A stretch of 64,000 nt of DNA from Stenopsyche tienmushanensis (lineage: Eukaryota > Arthropoda > Insecta > Trichoptera > Stenopsychidae): contig WACJ01000522.1 in NCBI GenBank assembly GCA_008973525.1, positions 744,001-808,000 of the forward strand, read 5' to 3'. The notes below the pieces were generated by a model that had not been told where the DNA came from, did not search any database, and saw only the letters and a list, made by a program, of their open reading frames with translations. Made by a program: the position numbers and the translations under genes. Positions within the stretch are counted from its first letter, which is position 1. Each line of letters opens with the position of its first letter. Below, one piece after another: positions 13,065 to 25,800 of this stretch.

Positions 13065-13839
13065 ATGCCTCAATACGATGAAAGTTTCATATTGGACGAC
13101 AATGCCAACCAAAGAAGGAACAAGAGGAGTTATCGAGTATCAAGGAAGGGACTCTTGCCGGCATACAATGGCGCTTCGGCCACTCTTGCAGGACATGGAA
13201 CTTATGTCTTGAAAAATAACATCAACAATCTCAAAAAGAATAGAGATTTTGGCTCAAATTATACGCTCAAGGAAAATGGATTCAGCGATAATATGCTCTA
13301 TTCCAAGTCTGCCAATAAAAGCTTTCCTTCCTTGCTGGATGATCCGTACAAACGATATAATGATGAGAAGGTGATATATTCTCCAGAAACGAAAGATATT
13401 TATTCAATCAAAAATAATAATTACTACTCTTTCGCTGCGGGGAAGAGTTTAGAAAATCTAGCTAGTCATGGACATTATAGTCCTTTCAAAAGTATCAATG
13501 GAATATCGTTCTGTCACACCAGAGGAAAGAGCTTGCAGAATCTCAACGAGAAACCTCATCTCCCGCTCCTCGCCAAGAATCACAACAGGAACGCCTCGGG
13601 ATACTTGTCCAAGTCCAAATCGAAAGACTCGATACACAACAACGGCGCGAATTGCTACATAGTCAACGACATCGGAGCCGACAGAAGAAACAAGCGCATT
13701 TATGAAACCAATGCCAAACTGAAAGAAAAGGCCGCCCTGCGACTGGCCGCAAGGATACTCGAATCTGGCGTCTATAGGCAGCTAGGGAAGACTCGCTGCG
13801 AAGAAAACGACGACAGCGGTTTCGTTGAAGACTTTGACG
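13065..13839 (+). CDS. C3G: C3G exon 1 (N-terminal, start codon)
   Basis: Begins MPQYDESFILDD. An in-frame TAA lies two codons upstream, so this ATG is the first available. It encodes 258 residues rich in Asn, Ser, Lys and Tyr, with repeats of the type GKSLENL and GKSLQNL and no catalytic domain. It ends at gacg|gtaagg in phase 1, which joins cleanly to the exon at 28380 (GG-T CCC GAA). The link to the rest of C3G across a 14.5-kb intron is inferred from phase and strand, not from conserved sequence. Confidence 0.65.
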
Positions 13840-16800
13840 GTAAGGTATTTTATTCTAATTTGTAATCTTAAACGTTCCATTTGAAGAGTGTTTTGCTGGC
13901 AATTTAGCAATCAGCGTCGCCCCGAACCCGGCGGCAGTTGGTCCATTAAAAATCTAACACAAGAATAAAAATGCAGCAATGTTTACTGTGGGCGTAATGT
14001 TACTTCCGGAGCAATCTCTTCTGGGACACGTGGTGATGGAAAACTTCCTCCAATGTTTATGCTGCCATAATTAACCACGATTATGTTGCTCTTTATTCAG
14101 TCCACGGACCACCAATTTTTCCATCCCTCGATTTTATTATATAAAGCATCTGAAGAATATTTTCAGTCATTTTCTTTAATTACATTATTGCGTCTTTCCG
14201 CAAATAATGTTTCGCATAATCCAGCTCAGGAGTTATTCCTGAGGAAGTGTAACGAACTGTTTTACTCCAGTTCTAATTGGCTAATAAGTCTTTCTCATTA
14301 TAAAATGAATACTATTTTGTTAGAACTGGACCCCAAGCGAGAATAATAATTCAAGTTCTATATTTTAATTGACTAAATATTTGAATCTTTTGATGATATA
14401 TTTCTTTGTTTTATTTTTCACCTCTACGATTTTACAACACAGTCTTTAGGGAAACTCTTTTTGTCATCACTTCATTTCAAAGTTTTTGTTTTGTAACTCG
14501 AAGTGATATTTTTCATAGCAACTACTCCTGGGAAAAAGTATTACTACAACCCTTTCTTATATATCTTGCACCCGTGAAATGATATGACAATCTAAATATC
14601 CAGAAAAATTATGTTTCACTAACACTAGAAAAAATAACATTTACATTCACAGCGTAATTATTATTGTATGTTTATACTTACAAAAGATTGAGAACCACTA
14701 GGAATTTCCAAGTAAAATTAAAAAAGAATTATGTGGTTAACAATTCTGCACATTTTCTCTAAACTATTTTGAAAAATATTCGCTGGTTTTAATATTATAG
14801 CATTTTAATGATCGTAAGCATTTTATTTTTACGATTTCGCCCTGTCGCGTAAGAGTTAATTCGACAGTATGTATGGATATAATTTTATCAAGGTTAAAAA
14901 ATACTTTTGTAGTGCGTTCATAGATGGCATTTAGCCGAGTTGCGAACCATTTTTTTTATTTCGTGCACAATTTATATATATACTTATTTTGATTTTATAT
15001 AAATATTTAACCCATTTGTTGCGTCGTACAATTATCGTTTCGTACAATTTCGTATGGGCCATGAAAGCCGAACAGTTCTCCCGTAATTAGGGTTAGGGTA
15101 AAAACGCCGCGGAACTAAACGATAACTATTTATCTAAATCGTTTACATCCGTAAATTACATGTAATCATTGCTCTTGTGTTCTATTCCGTGCGTCTGAAA
15201 AAAACTCTTAAATACTTCATACGCTTTTATCTGATATAATTATTTCTCGAAGAGATCAATCATAATTCTGTCAGAATTGTAATTTGGCGGAGCCTCCCGA
15301 ACTTCATCATCGTTAATTTTGTTCCACGCTTGTTGTTAGATCTATTTTGCATGAGGTCTGAGAAAGGATCGTAATTATATTCTAATTGTCTTCGGCCGAA
15401 TCTGCAAATCAAATCGACTCGACTTATATAGTCTTGTGAGGAATTCAAATTAGTTGCAGTACATTTTGCAATGCGCAAACCTTCAGCAGATATAGTCGCT
15501 TTCGTTCGAGAAATATCAAACAATTTGTAGACGTTTGATTAACACAATCGCTTCTTGCTAGAATTTATGGTCCATTGTTTTTCAATCCTTTCAATTTGCT
15601 CTTTTAAAAAAGTGAAAATCCATCATCTCGGGTCAAAAGTCGGCTTTATTAATTAACGGTATTGTGCTGTATTTCAGTTTATTGCCTGGTAATGACCGAA
15701 TTGTTTCACATGCTTATTATTTGTGCATGAAAATGAAAGTCGTCCCATGAAGTTAATATTGTATCCATGTCATATCATGGTTTCTTTTTCGCTTTCATCA
15801 ATGAAAACATCACGTAGTGCTACAATACTAAGAAATATTTAAACAGTCGTTATCATTGTATTATTTCTATCATTTGAGATAAGAATTTGCTAGTAAATTT
15901 GCTCGTGCTGATAACAAATCTTCATTTCCAAGGTATGTTTATATTCGAGTAATAAATAAGATTTTACGGTTAAATCTTATAAATCAGATAATTATTATCT
16001 CGGTTTAGCTTAAAATTTTCACGGTTTATATTTGCGGTATCCAAATGAAGGTTTAAACTTCATTTTGGTATAGTGGGCTTGTTCCTGGACTCTATTTATA
16101 AAGTTTGCCTTCAAATCAGATTATGGGGGAAAAAAATCATAGTACTAATTGAATTAATACTGACCTAATACAGTCATCCATCCTATAGCGTCCACTTAAA
16201 TTGAGCTTTCCCCCCTATAGCGTTTTGTTTCTATAGCGTGATCTCTCTCTGGACGCTATAGAAGGATTACTATTATCCTAATTTAACCTCGTGAAAATCA
16301 TTTCTCCATAGTAAAATATTCTATATAGATATCATCTTCATTCGATAAAGGATATGGCACTTTGAAATTATTCAATTTAAATGGCGATTTTCAAAAAAAC
16401 ATTTTCGAAAAGACAATATTACTTTCTGTCTTGGATTTTTTAATTCTAAATATTTATTTTAATTTATACCAGCTTGTTCTTGGATTCCAACTCCACTCCT
16501 AAGTACTTGTCTGTTTCTTCTTATTGTAATATATCAAGTCTCCATGACTTGGCCTCCCTATTTCGTGTTATGTATATTGATTAGCTATGATGTTTGCCTA
16601 CTATCAAACTTCAAATTAAATGTCTATTTTGTAGGAATATTTGTTTGCTAAATATTGATTATGAGTTCTTACTAGTCGTTCGCGTACCAATAAAAAATCT
16701 ATTAAATATAAACATTGCAAATTGTCAATAAAATATTGTTTTAAATACCAGTAAAGTTTTTTTTTGTCAGTGAACATTCATTTTTACACATTGACTGTAA

Positions 16801-19800
16801 ATTATTCCCCTTTTTTGTTTGTTTATTTTGGACAAATTGTAAACATCATTTCCTGCGGTTTAATAGACTTTGAAGAATGATATATGTGCCTATAAAAGTC
16901 AATTGATGGCAAGAAATTAGAATAATGCATAATAAAAATGGGATCCTCTAAAAAAATGTCTTTAAAATCTAGTCTAAAGAAAGTCGATTTTACTTATTAA
17001 CTCGTTCGTCGCCGCGTCCACCGTATATAGTGGACGGGCGTTCCCCGCACGGACCCCGTCGCGTAATTTCGGTGGACGTTTTCTTCCTCCGCTTAAATAC
17101 GATTTAACAAGTTATTTCATTTCTATTTAATAGAATTAGCACATGCAAATATAAAATAAATAGAATATAAAAATTATATATATTTACATACACTTAAACC
17201 TTTTTTGTGCGATAGATGCGTTCCGCGGAAAATTCGCATCGCACAAAAAAAAGCTATGACTTACATAGAAAAAGTGAAGATGCGTTCCATGGATTTTAAA
17301 AACCGCACAACTTTGAAACAGCTATATAAAATATATCCAATATCGCACAAAAAAAGTTAATTAAAAAAACGGGAAAACAATAAGGAAATTAAAAAATAAC
17401 ATTTTTGATAACATTTAAAGGACGTCTTGCATCATTGGTAAAATTTTAAGGATGTCTGACATCTGGAATCTCAAATGCCAGACATCCACTGGAGAAATAC
17501 TAGTTATTTTAATTACAGACTATCATCGCTGTATGATAATTTTCGTTGCGATTTTCGATATGACTCAAAATCGCTCTCTTCTTCAGAAGAAATAGTATAC
17601 CCAGTGTCAATATCATCATTGTTCTGTGTATTTTTTTTAAATAGCTAAAAAATAAATTTTAACATAAATTTGGTAGGAATAATAGAGGGTTACACATAGA
17701 AAAGATTCTTACACAGTTTGAAGTAAATTAATGAATTAAAACATGAGATATGATGTCAATCGAAATCGCACAAAAAGAGGTTTGAGTGACAATATCTTGC
17801 GACCCTTTTTATATTTTTTTCGCTTCATGGCTTTAACTTTTCGAACATCTTTATATAATATCTTTCAGATGACAACTGTCTAAATATCTTTCGAGATCGT
17901 CCTCGAAATTTGCATTCCTACCCTTGTCTGTTCGCATTTTGTTGTTGTTAATTTGACTAATGACAGACTATCGAATTTGGGCCCCGTAAAAAACGACACC
18001 TATTCACGGTTGGCGACGAGTGTGTTAACTCAAAAAATATGAGTTTACATATTGTAATAGACTGCTTTGAAGACTAAGATTATTTCTCGTTAGTATCAAA
18101 ATAAGCCTTGATTTAATATGTTTGTTCTTCAAAATTATCAAAAGTATATAAGAATAAGATGATATTTTATCTAACTGACCGCATGTTTTCTTGGTCATTA
18201 TGTTATAATCATATATGAATTTTCTTTGGCTAATTTTATATCAATATTGTTCGTAAATTCTACGGAATTTGACTCATTGATGACTCGAATATATTTAATC
18301 ATTTGTTGAGTATGCACGCATATGTTGCAGGCGGCGTTCCATAGCGCTTTATTTTCAATACAATTTGTCATCTCAAACATTACATTTATAATCTGTTTTA
18401 TTTTTTAGATTAGGTTAGTTTACATATATAAAAATAATTTTTAAAATAAGAATAAATCGAACAAAATTAGCTCACTCCCGGAACATGTGCGCTATGAAAA
18501 TTATCTCACTAATTAAAGGCTTAATGCTGAACATCATGAACATTGAATAGCAACAACTTGTTCATTACACCACGCTGAAGTTCAAAATAAATGCCTTTTT
18601 GTGGTGTCTTAACCAATTAAGATGTAATTTCAGGGATGGCTGTAAAACGAATAACGCGTTCCAATGTGTCACTAAAAGAATCGTCTTTAGACTTTCCCAG
18701 ATGTTATCGGAAAGACTGTCTCGCCTGTCAAGTACCAGACTTAATGGCCTGCTTTTAATTAACTGGGATAACTTCGAACATTGACCTTTACCTCCTCTTC
18801 ACGTTGCAAATAATTTGGATCAATGGAAAATCATAATTAGTTGAAATATAAAAATATTTTGGATGATAGAGCCTTGACCCTAATAGAAATGAGTTAAACA
18901 AATTTAAGATAGAAGAAGAACCAGGGGTCTTGCATGCATATATTTATTAAAGTCGTTATTAAATGCATATGAGCGGATTCCACGAGCGAGATTTCTTGTG
19001 CATGTTTTACCAGTATGCCAATTATTGCAGTGGAATCCGCCCATTACAGTGCTTATCTTGCTTATACTTCTGTTTATCAAAATGGACCGTAGCAGCCAAA
19101 GGGTCAAAAAATCTCTTATGCAGTCTCGTATTTTTTATTTGCTCCTCTGTGTACATATAATAAGTTGATCTTTGCTATTTTCGTCGTCGTAAATTTAAAT
19201 ATTTACACAAATGCAGTTAAATAGAAGACGTCTTCTTCATGCCCACTAAGTTAGTCAGTGCATACTAAGACTTTGTCCAATTGAGCCTCATTCGTGCAAT
19301 TATGATTATTATAAATACTTAGAGCACCATAAAAAGAATGGCACAAATTGTTGAGTAATCTATCACACATGGTAAGGACATCCTGAGTCACGCTTCCTCG
19401 TCGACATTACCTCATATTTTTCGATCGCGTCGCTAGAATTGTGCTGTCAAAAAAGAAAGCACGAAAGATAACGTGGGCTTCGGAATCCAAGATTGGAAGT
19501 CATGGTCCTCCCCGATGCTGAAGCTGACCCGAGATCAGCTCTTTTGAGCTCACCCACACTTGGGCATGCATAATTCGCATTCGTACGTACGACCTTGTGT
19601 ATTCAAATGAATGATTTCATCGGAATGTGGTCCCACCATGGAGGGGAACTGAATCAAACCCGAAACGTTTCCCCCAGTCCTGCTGGAATTTTATGACCTC
19701 GATCAAATGCCTCCCACCTGTCGTTGAACTCAAATTTCAACAATCTTTTCAATTTTATTTAATTTCACGCCGTCGAGGATATCGAATTTGTTGGTTTGTG

Positions 19801-22800
19801 GATCCCTACAAGGATATGGTCGTGCATGGCGTGCAAAACGGATCAATTGGATTATTAACATAAATATATTGGAATATAATCATTAATTTCAATATTAGCT
19901 ATCGCAAAGACTGGAATCACCATGGACCACTGTGCAAACATATTTAAAACTCATTGACAAAACGAATAGGATGGATGTTATGGGGTAGGATGGGTACCGC
20001 ACGCCTTCACAGAACACAACAAAATACGTGCCTAGCTTGCTTGACAACACAAAAAAATCCTTTTTTGAATTAGATATAATTATGCGTTGCGCAACAGAGG
20101 ATGCTATTTCTTGCCTTCTTTCTTCGGTGACGGGATCAAGAAGCTTCCTATCCGATGGAATAAATTTGTATTTTTATACATCATCAATAATTTTGTACAG
20201 CAAAATTCCGGGCTATATTTGAATACGGATATTAGCACTTCAAGCAAAACAATCATTGGATTTTCCTGTTTTATTTATTTTTTATTATTTCATCCTAATT
20301 TTTGTCAGAAGAGATATCAAGTAAGATTATTCGCTCGTCATTCACAAAATTCCGACTAAGCAATCGATAAGACTACGAAGAACTTATGCAATGTGTATCG
20401 ATTCGCAAATTTTATTTATAGGCTGAAATCCTTCAATATTAAAATAAAATGCTCGTTCAAATAAATAAGGACCACATGCATAAAATTAACATCATTGACA
20501 CATGTTATGCGGGACCTGTTGAATCAAAGATTAGACTTGTAGCGGGCTCAAACTTAACGTTATTAAGAGTTTGTTTCGAAATTATATCAGTTGAATCCAT
20601 GTGTAATGCCCAATATCTGCTGACTAAATGGATAAACATGGCATTTCCATTTCAAAAATGTTAGATGTGTATTCAAAGACGTCGTCCGAAAATACAAATG
20701 CATTGAAATAAAGCATAAGGCGCGCCGAGGACTGGGATCCAAATTTCCCGCAAAAGATGTGTCAACGATGGTTCAAAACGCACCGCCGCTTACAAAGGTC
20801 GGACGCATCAATTACGGCGCACACGCACGCCAATCAATTCCGTCGTCTGTCCGCTCGCAAACACTTTTATCGATCGAATTTTGATATTAAAATAGAAATC
20901 TGAGAGCGCCCATAACCGGTATTCGATGTGTGGTTGCATTTGGATCTGCTGCAATGATATATTTTCAACGGATACATGATAAATGCTTTGTCGTGGGAGG
21001 TTAAGTGCAACCGGTAATATTGTATCCAGTCGCGCCCACTTCCAATTTTTTTTTTAGTAGTTGAGATAAATGCATGATTTCGATGGAAGTGTGTGATATT
21101 TAAAGGCATCGGATGAAAAAACAATTCGATCGAAACCTATTTCAAAGCCGAGGAGCGTTGTATATGGCATATTGACTGAAAATGTGGACATGAAAATCGT
21201 ATAACATCATCAATGTGACTGATAAAATTCCTTTCTGCTGAGATACGAGCTAAAACTCCGTTGCTGTAGATGACTACTTATATACTATAATACTTTGATG
21301 TGATTCGTAATTATATTACGGAGGAATACATAAGTTCTGAAACCCGTATCTATTATATTTCATATCGATATTCGCATTTTTAGAGTCGAGGTGTAGTAAA
21401 TACATCACCGGTATGGAAAGGTTAATACAAAAATTTGAAAAACATATATATACTGTGTATATAGATTAGACAGTTAGGCCTGATCCACACTATGGTGCCA
21501 GTAACGGTTCGATCTCGCTCCGGTCTCGGTCCGATCAAATATTCTTACACAAGAAACAATCAGAGTGTTCACACTATCGGATCGTTCCAATCCCGTTTTT
21601 TGTATGAGAATATTTGACCGGACCGAGACCGAGAGCGAGATCGAACCGTTACCGGCACCATAGTGTGGATCAGGCCTTACTGCCTCTAGGAGTCGCCTAA
21701 GCTCGCCAATTAGTAGTTGCGCCACTGTTTTCAAGCGTCCAGATTCGTGCTGATGAGGTGTACGATTTCTGTTTCTGTTTTTAATATCCAACTTGCATGA
21801 CATCTACTTTCTGTTGTTCAGCAATTTTCGCCTATTAATGTGCTGGTAAAATAAAAGTACAAGGTTACCGTGCAAGCCTTCCAATTTACTTCTGAAGGAG
21901 TAGATTGTGCAAAGGAGTGGTGATACTCGGCTAATGACGCCACTCCAGAATAGTCAAAAGGGAATAATAAAATTGGTCAACAATAAGAATGATGCGAGTA
22001 TCTTAATTATCAAAACAAACGCCTGCTCTCAAGACAACACGAACAAATGTCGTCTTATCTTTGTTGAAAGAGCTTAATAGCTTAATAGACGATAGCGATT
22101 TTAATTAATTGATTAAAATATTCTTTAGAATACGATTTTTTGTTGAATATTAAGTATGAACATTTTTAAGTTTCTTTAGAGATTTAGGCAATCTTTTTTG
22201 AAATCATCCGATTCTTGAGAACTTATTTCTGGTCGTTGACATATTTCCGGTCGCTTTTTTTTGTCAGTTTTCCGCGATCGATTAGCAATCGATCATTGTT
22301 TCATTTCCATGAAAATTCGACGATAATAGATGGATACTCATTTGGAAAATTATTGGCACTCGATGTGGTCGGAAAAAATGTTGACGGCCCCCTCTTGTGG
22401 TAAACTTTGCGCCTTGATTTTTCATCATGCAGTGTCATTTCGGACGTTGCGGTGCGTGGACGTATTTGTGTTTCTGAGAAAATTTCCTACTATATACGAC
22501 TACGCCCTTTTTCCTCGACGAATGTGCGTTTAATAATGTGTCCTGTGTATTCATTTATCGAATAATTGAATTGTATGAAGTCCTGTTTTATCCATGTGCA
22601 GCATTCAAATATACATGCGACTCTTATGTTGAGGTGAGATCATATATTTTCCCATGCATCCATGGTTTATTGAATGAATATTTTTTAAAGTCCGAATTTG
22701 AACTCGATGTTTGGTGTCCCGGAGGCGCTCCGTCAGATCCGAGATCCAAGATTGATGACGCTATTCGTTTGCACATCGAAACTGTCGATGACACTATAAA

Positions 22801-25800
22801 GTTAGCAATCGATGCTTCAATCGTGCGGGTGATCCTCTTTTTGGTGGTTTGGTGGATTTTAATTTGCTAGGGATCGAATGTGTAAATCGAGGCCATGTGG
22901 AATATATTTTAAATAGAAACGAGTGTGTACATTTTTAACGACAGTTTATAATATGTTGTAGTTCATTTCTCATGCATTGTTATTTTAGCAGATGCCTTCA
23001 TGTCCGAATGTGTGAACGATATTTTGCATTGACTGTCCGCAATGGCAAAACTAATGGTGTACAACATGAACGCGACGCACTGCTTCGCATTAAAATTTGT
23101 TTATTGAATGCATTTATATCTATTGTAGGAATGCATACAATCTCTCCACGGTTAAGATGTTTTGACATATATTTGGCTTGAAAACTTCAATGTTGCATTA
23201 TTTCTACAGCGACTTGCTTGTATAGCAAATTATTTTCGACCCGCAGAATTTTAGTTGTATACATTTTTTGCATTCGTTTGGGTATAATTTTAGTCTTTGT
23301 GTGTTTGGTATGCGTCATCGAATTGATATCAGTGGTTCTCCTCTGCTCAACGGCTACTATCTGCAAGTCGGCTCCCAAGACACTCGTCCAGCCTGCTCTA
23401 TCAACTATTTTCTCTATATTTAAAAGCGATGATTCATACGTTCGGCATATAAATCGTCTGTGTCAGCTCTTTTTTTAATATGATGCTTCAAATCGACCAA
23501 ATCCTCAATGTTCGTTGACCTACCATAAATCACTTCGGAGCATCGCTGCTCTGTATTTCCACATAACTCCTTATCTAATGCCTTTATTATATATACTATT
23601 TGGCAAATGTCGCAATAGCTCGCGATAGCGTTTGTAAGATTTGGCGTTTTCCTCATGCTAAATGTTGAAACATGCTAGCAACCCTCATGACTGACGAATT
23701 GTATCAATTTGAACAAGCTTTGGAGTTACTTGCAGAGTCGTAACAAGAGGGCTGACAAAGCAGGCGCCTGCCACGGGCGCAACTTGGCTTAGGGCGCAAA
23801 ACGCAGAATACCAACCCATTTGACTCAGCCGACATAAGCTCGCAATCCGATCAATCCTCTTCGGACAGCTTCGTTTTGTAATGAGAGTTCGTAATCGTTC
23901 TGTAGACGGCGCTCATTCGTAATGTCAACGGTCCGAAAAGCGGACCGGATAGACACACACAGACCTTGTGAATTTTACGACAATCTATCGATCATATTAT
24001 CATGACGTGTGCCGTAATATTAGCCACTCTTCTATGAAAATATATTTTTAGAAGATCAACATCATTCATCTTCTATATTGCGGTTTACCTTGAACGATCT
24101 CAGATAATTGTGTCACGGGATCATTAGCTTTTTGGCCTTCGCAAATTGCCATCATTTGACGAGGACTTCTTCATTCAATCGCAATTGACTTCCTTAATTG
24201 GAAATCTATACATCCTGATGCATTTTCTGTGTGTATAATACATTTGTAATTGCGATACGAGTCCAAGCCGCAAAGCTAAAATAATTTGACGAAGATTCTG
24301 AATGACGTTGTTTGGTTATCGATGACTTATGCGCTTATCGCTCGTTTCTTCCAGTAAGTCCCGAAGGAAACCGCAGAACCACAACAGCCCTGTAGGTACA
24401 ACTAGCGAATGATATTTTATTGAAATTCAATGTAAATCGGTCTTATCTTGAACTATTATGCCAATTAATCATATCGAGTCTTATTTGTAGAGCGGCGCCA
24501 TCGAATAATTTTGTCATCGAATAACATTTTTCGCGCTGATATTTTTATGGGTTTATTGCCGCATGCAGTGTCAATGTTTGATAGCAGACAATTCAAACAA
24601 TCTCCATGATAAATAAAATCACCATTTTAGATAGTCATCTTATTTGATTTATTCTGCGATGAAGGATCGAATCTCAGTACCATGGGGCTTCGCTTTAGGC
24701 TCGGCTCCGGCCGACGACGGAATTTATTCCCTCCGAGAGAGACGCAGTTCTTTCTTGTCCATGGCTGTCTATCTCCAAACATAAAAGAGCGCTAATACTT
24801 CCACGCTAAGTTTAAAATCATAAAAATAAATAATTTATGACTCTTGTATAATTTCTATGATCGTTGATGTTGACTTTAATCGTGTTACTCGGTTTTGTAA
24901 CCAAGTTTTCCCACACAATATCACCAAGGACACTTCGAGAAATGTCAGAAAACTCTTTGAAGGTCGTCAAGCATCACATGGCGGTTATTTCGCACTTGTT
25001 CTTGTATAAGTTCGTCAGAAACAGTTGATGGTCTTCCACCCCTTGCCTCGGTAAGGTTTTCTCTGAAAGAGCTTCCGTTGAATGTTCGCGGTGACATTGT
25101 TCTGCAAAGTAAAAAAAAAAACGCGCGGGTCTCGCACGGACGAGTGATGGCAGGAGCGCGCGACGACTTCTCCATCGGAAGAATTTACTGTCACTGAACA
25201 AAATGGCCGACAAACACGCGTAACCAAACCTTACTTTCTAAACGAACCTCATAAAAATATAATTTATCGCATCGATACAGAATATTCCTGCAAATCTTGC
25301 AGCGACGTTTCAGTACATTAAATACATCGGTTCGTCGCTTTCTCGCGATTAAAACATTCCCAACAATTCCATGCTGTTATTAATGTCCGGAGAATATTGG
25401 CATTTTATAATCAGCGGAATTGCAGCAGATACGCATAATGTCAAACAGCGACAGCGTTCGATTCTTATTTAATTCATACTCGACAGACATAAAAAGACGC
25501 CAAGACGCCGATTCATTCCATTAAAACATAGACCAGAGTGATAATTCGATCGCCATAAAAATTCGCACATTTGCCGCCATAACAAAGGATAATGGACTCG
25601 TTATTCTGTGCAAAAAAATAAAGGCCTAAACGCGAGAAGATTGGATCCCATGCGATAAAAAAATCGTAATGACTATTTGATTCGAATTAAATTGTACTTT
25701 GAAGTTTAGACGCTTTGTTTATCATCAACCGTGTGGTATTATTCTGCGAAAGGCGCTTCCTGTATTCCTTTTCTATTGTCATTATTATGATTTTGGTTTT

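Noticed and set aside
21474..21803. 109-codon - strand frame
   Set aside because: It runs through the hairpin MITE and hAT terminus, so it is an open frame by chance.
22538..22870. 110-codon + strand frame as a gene
   Set aside because: No recognisable domain, no relatives in the window, and no supporting splice or promoter signals. It lies in C3G intron 1.
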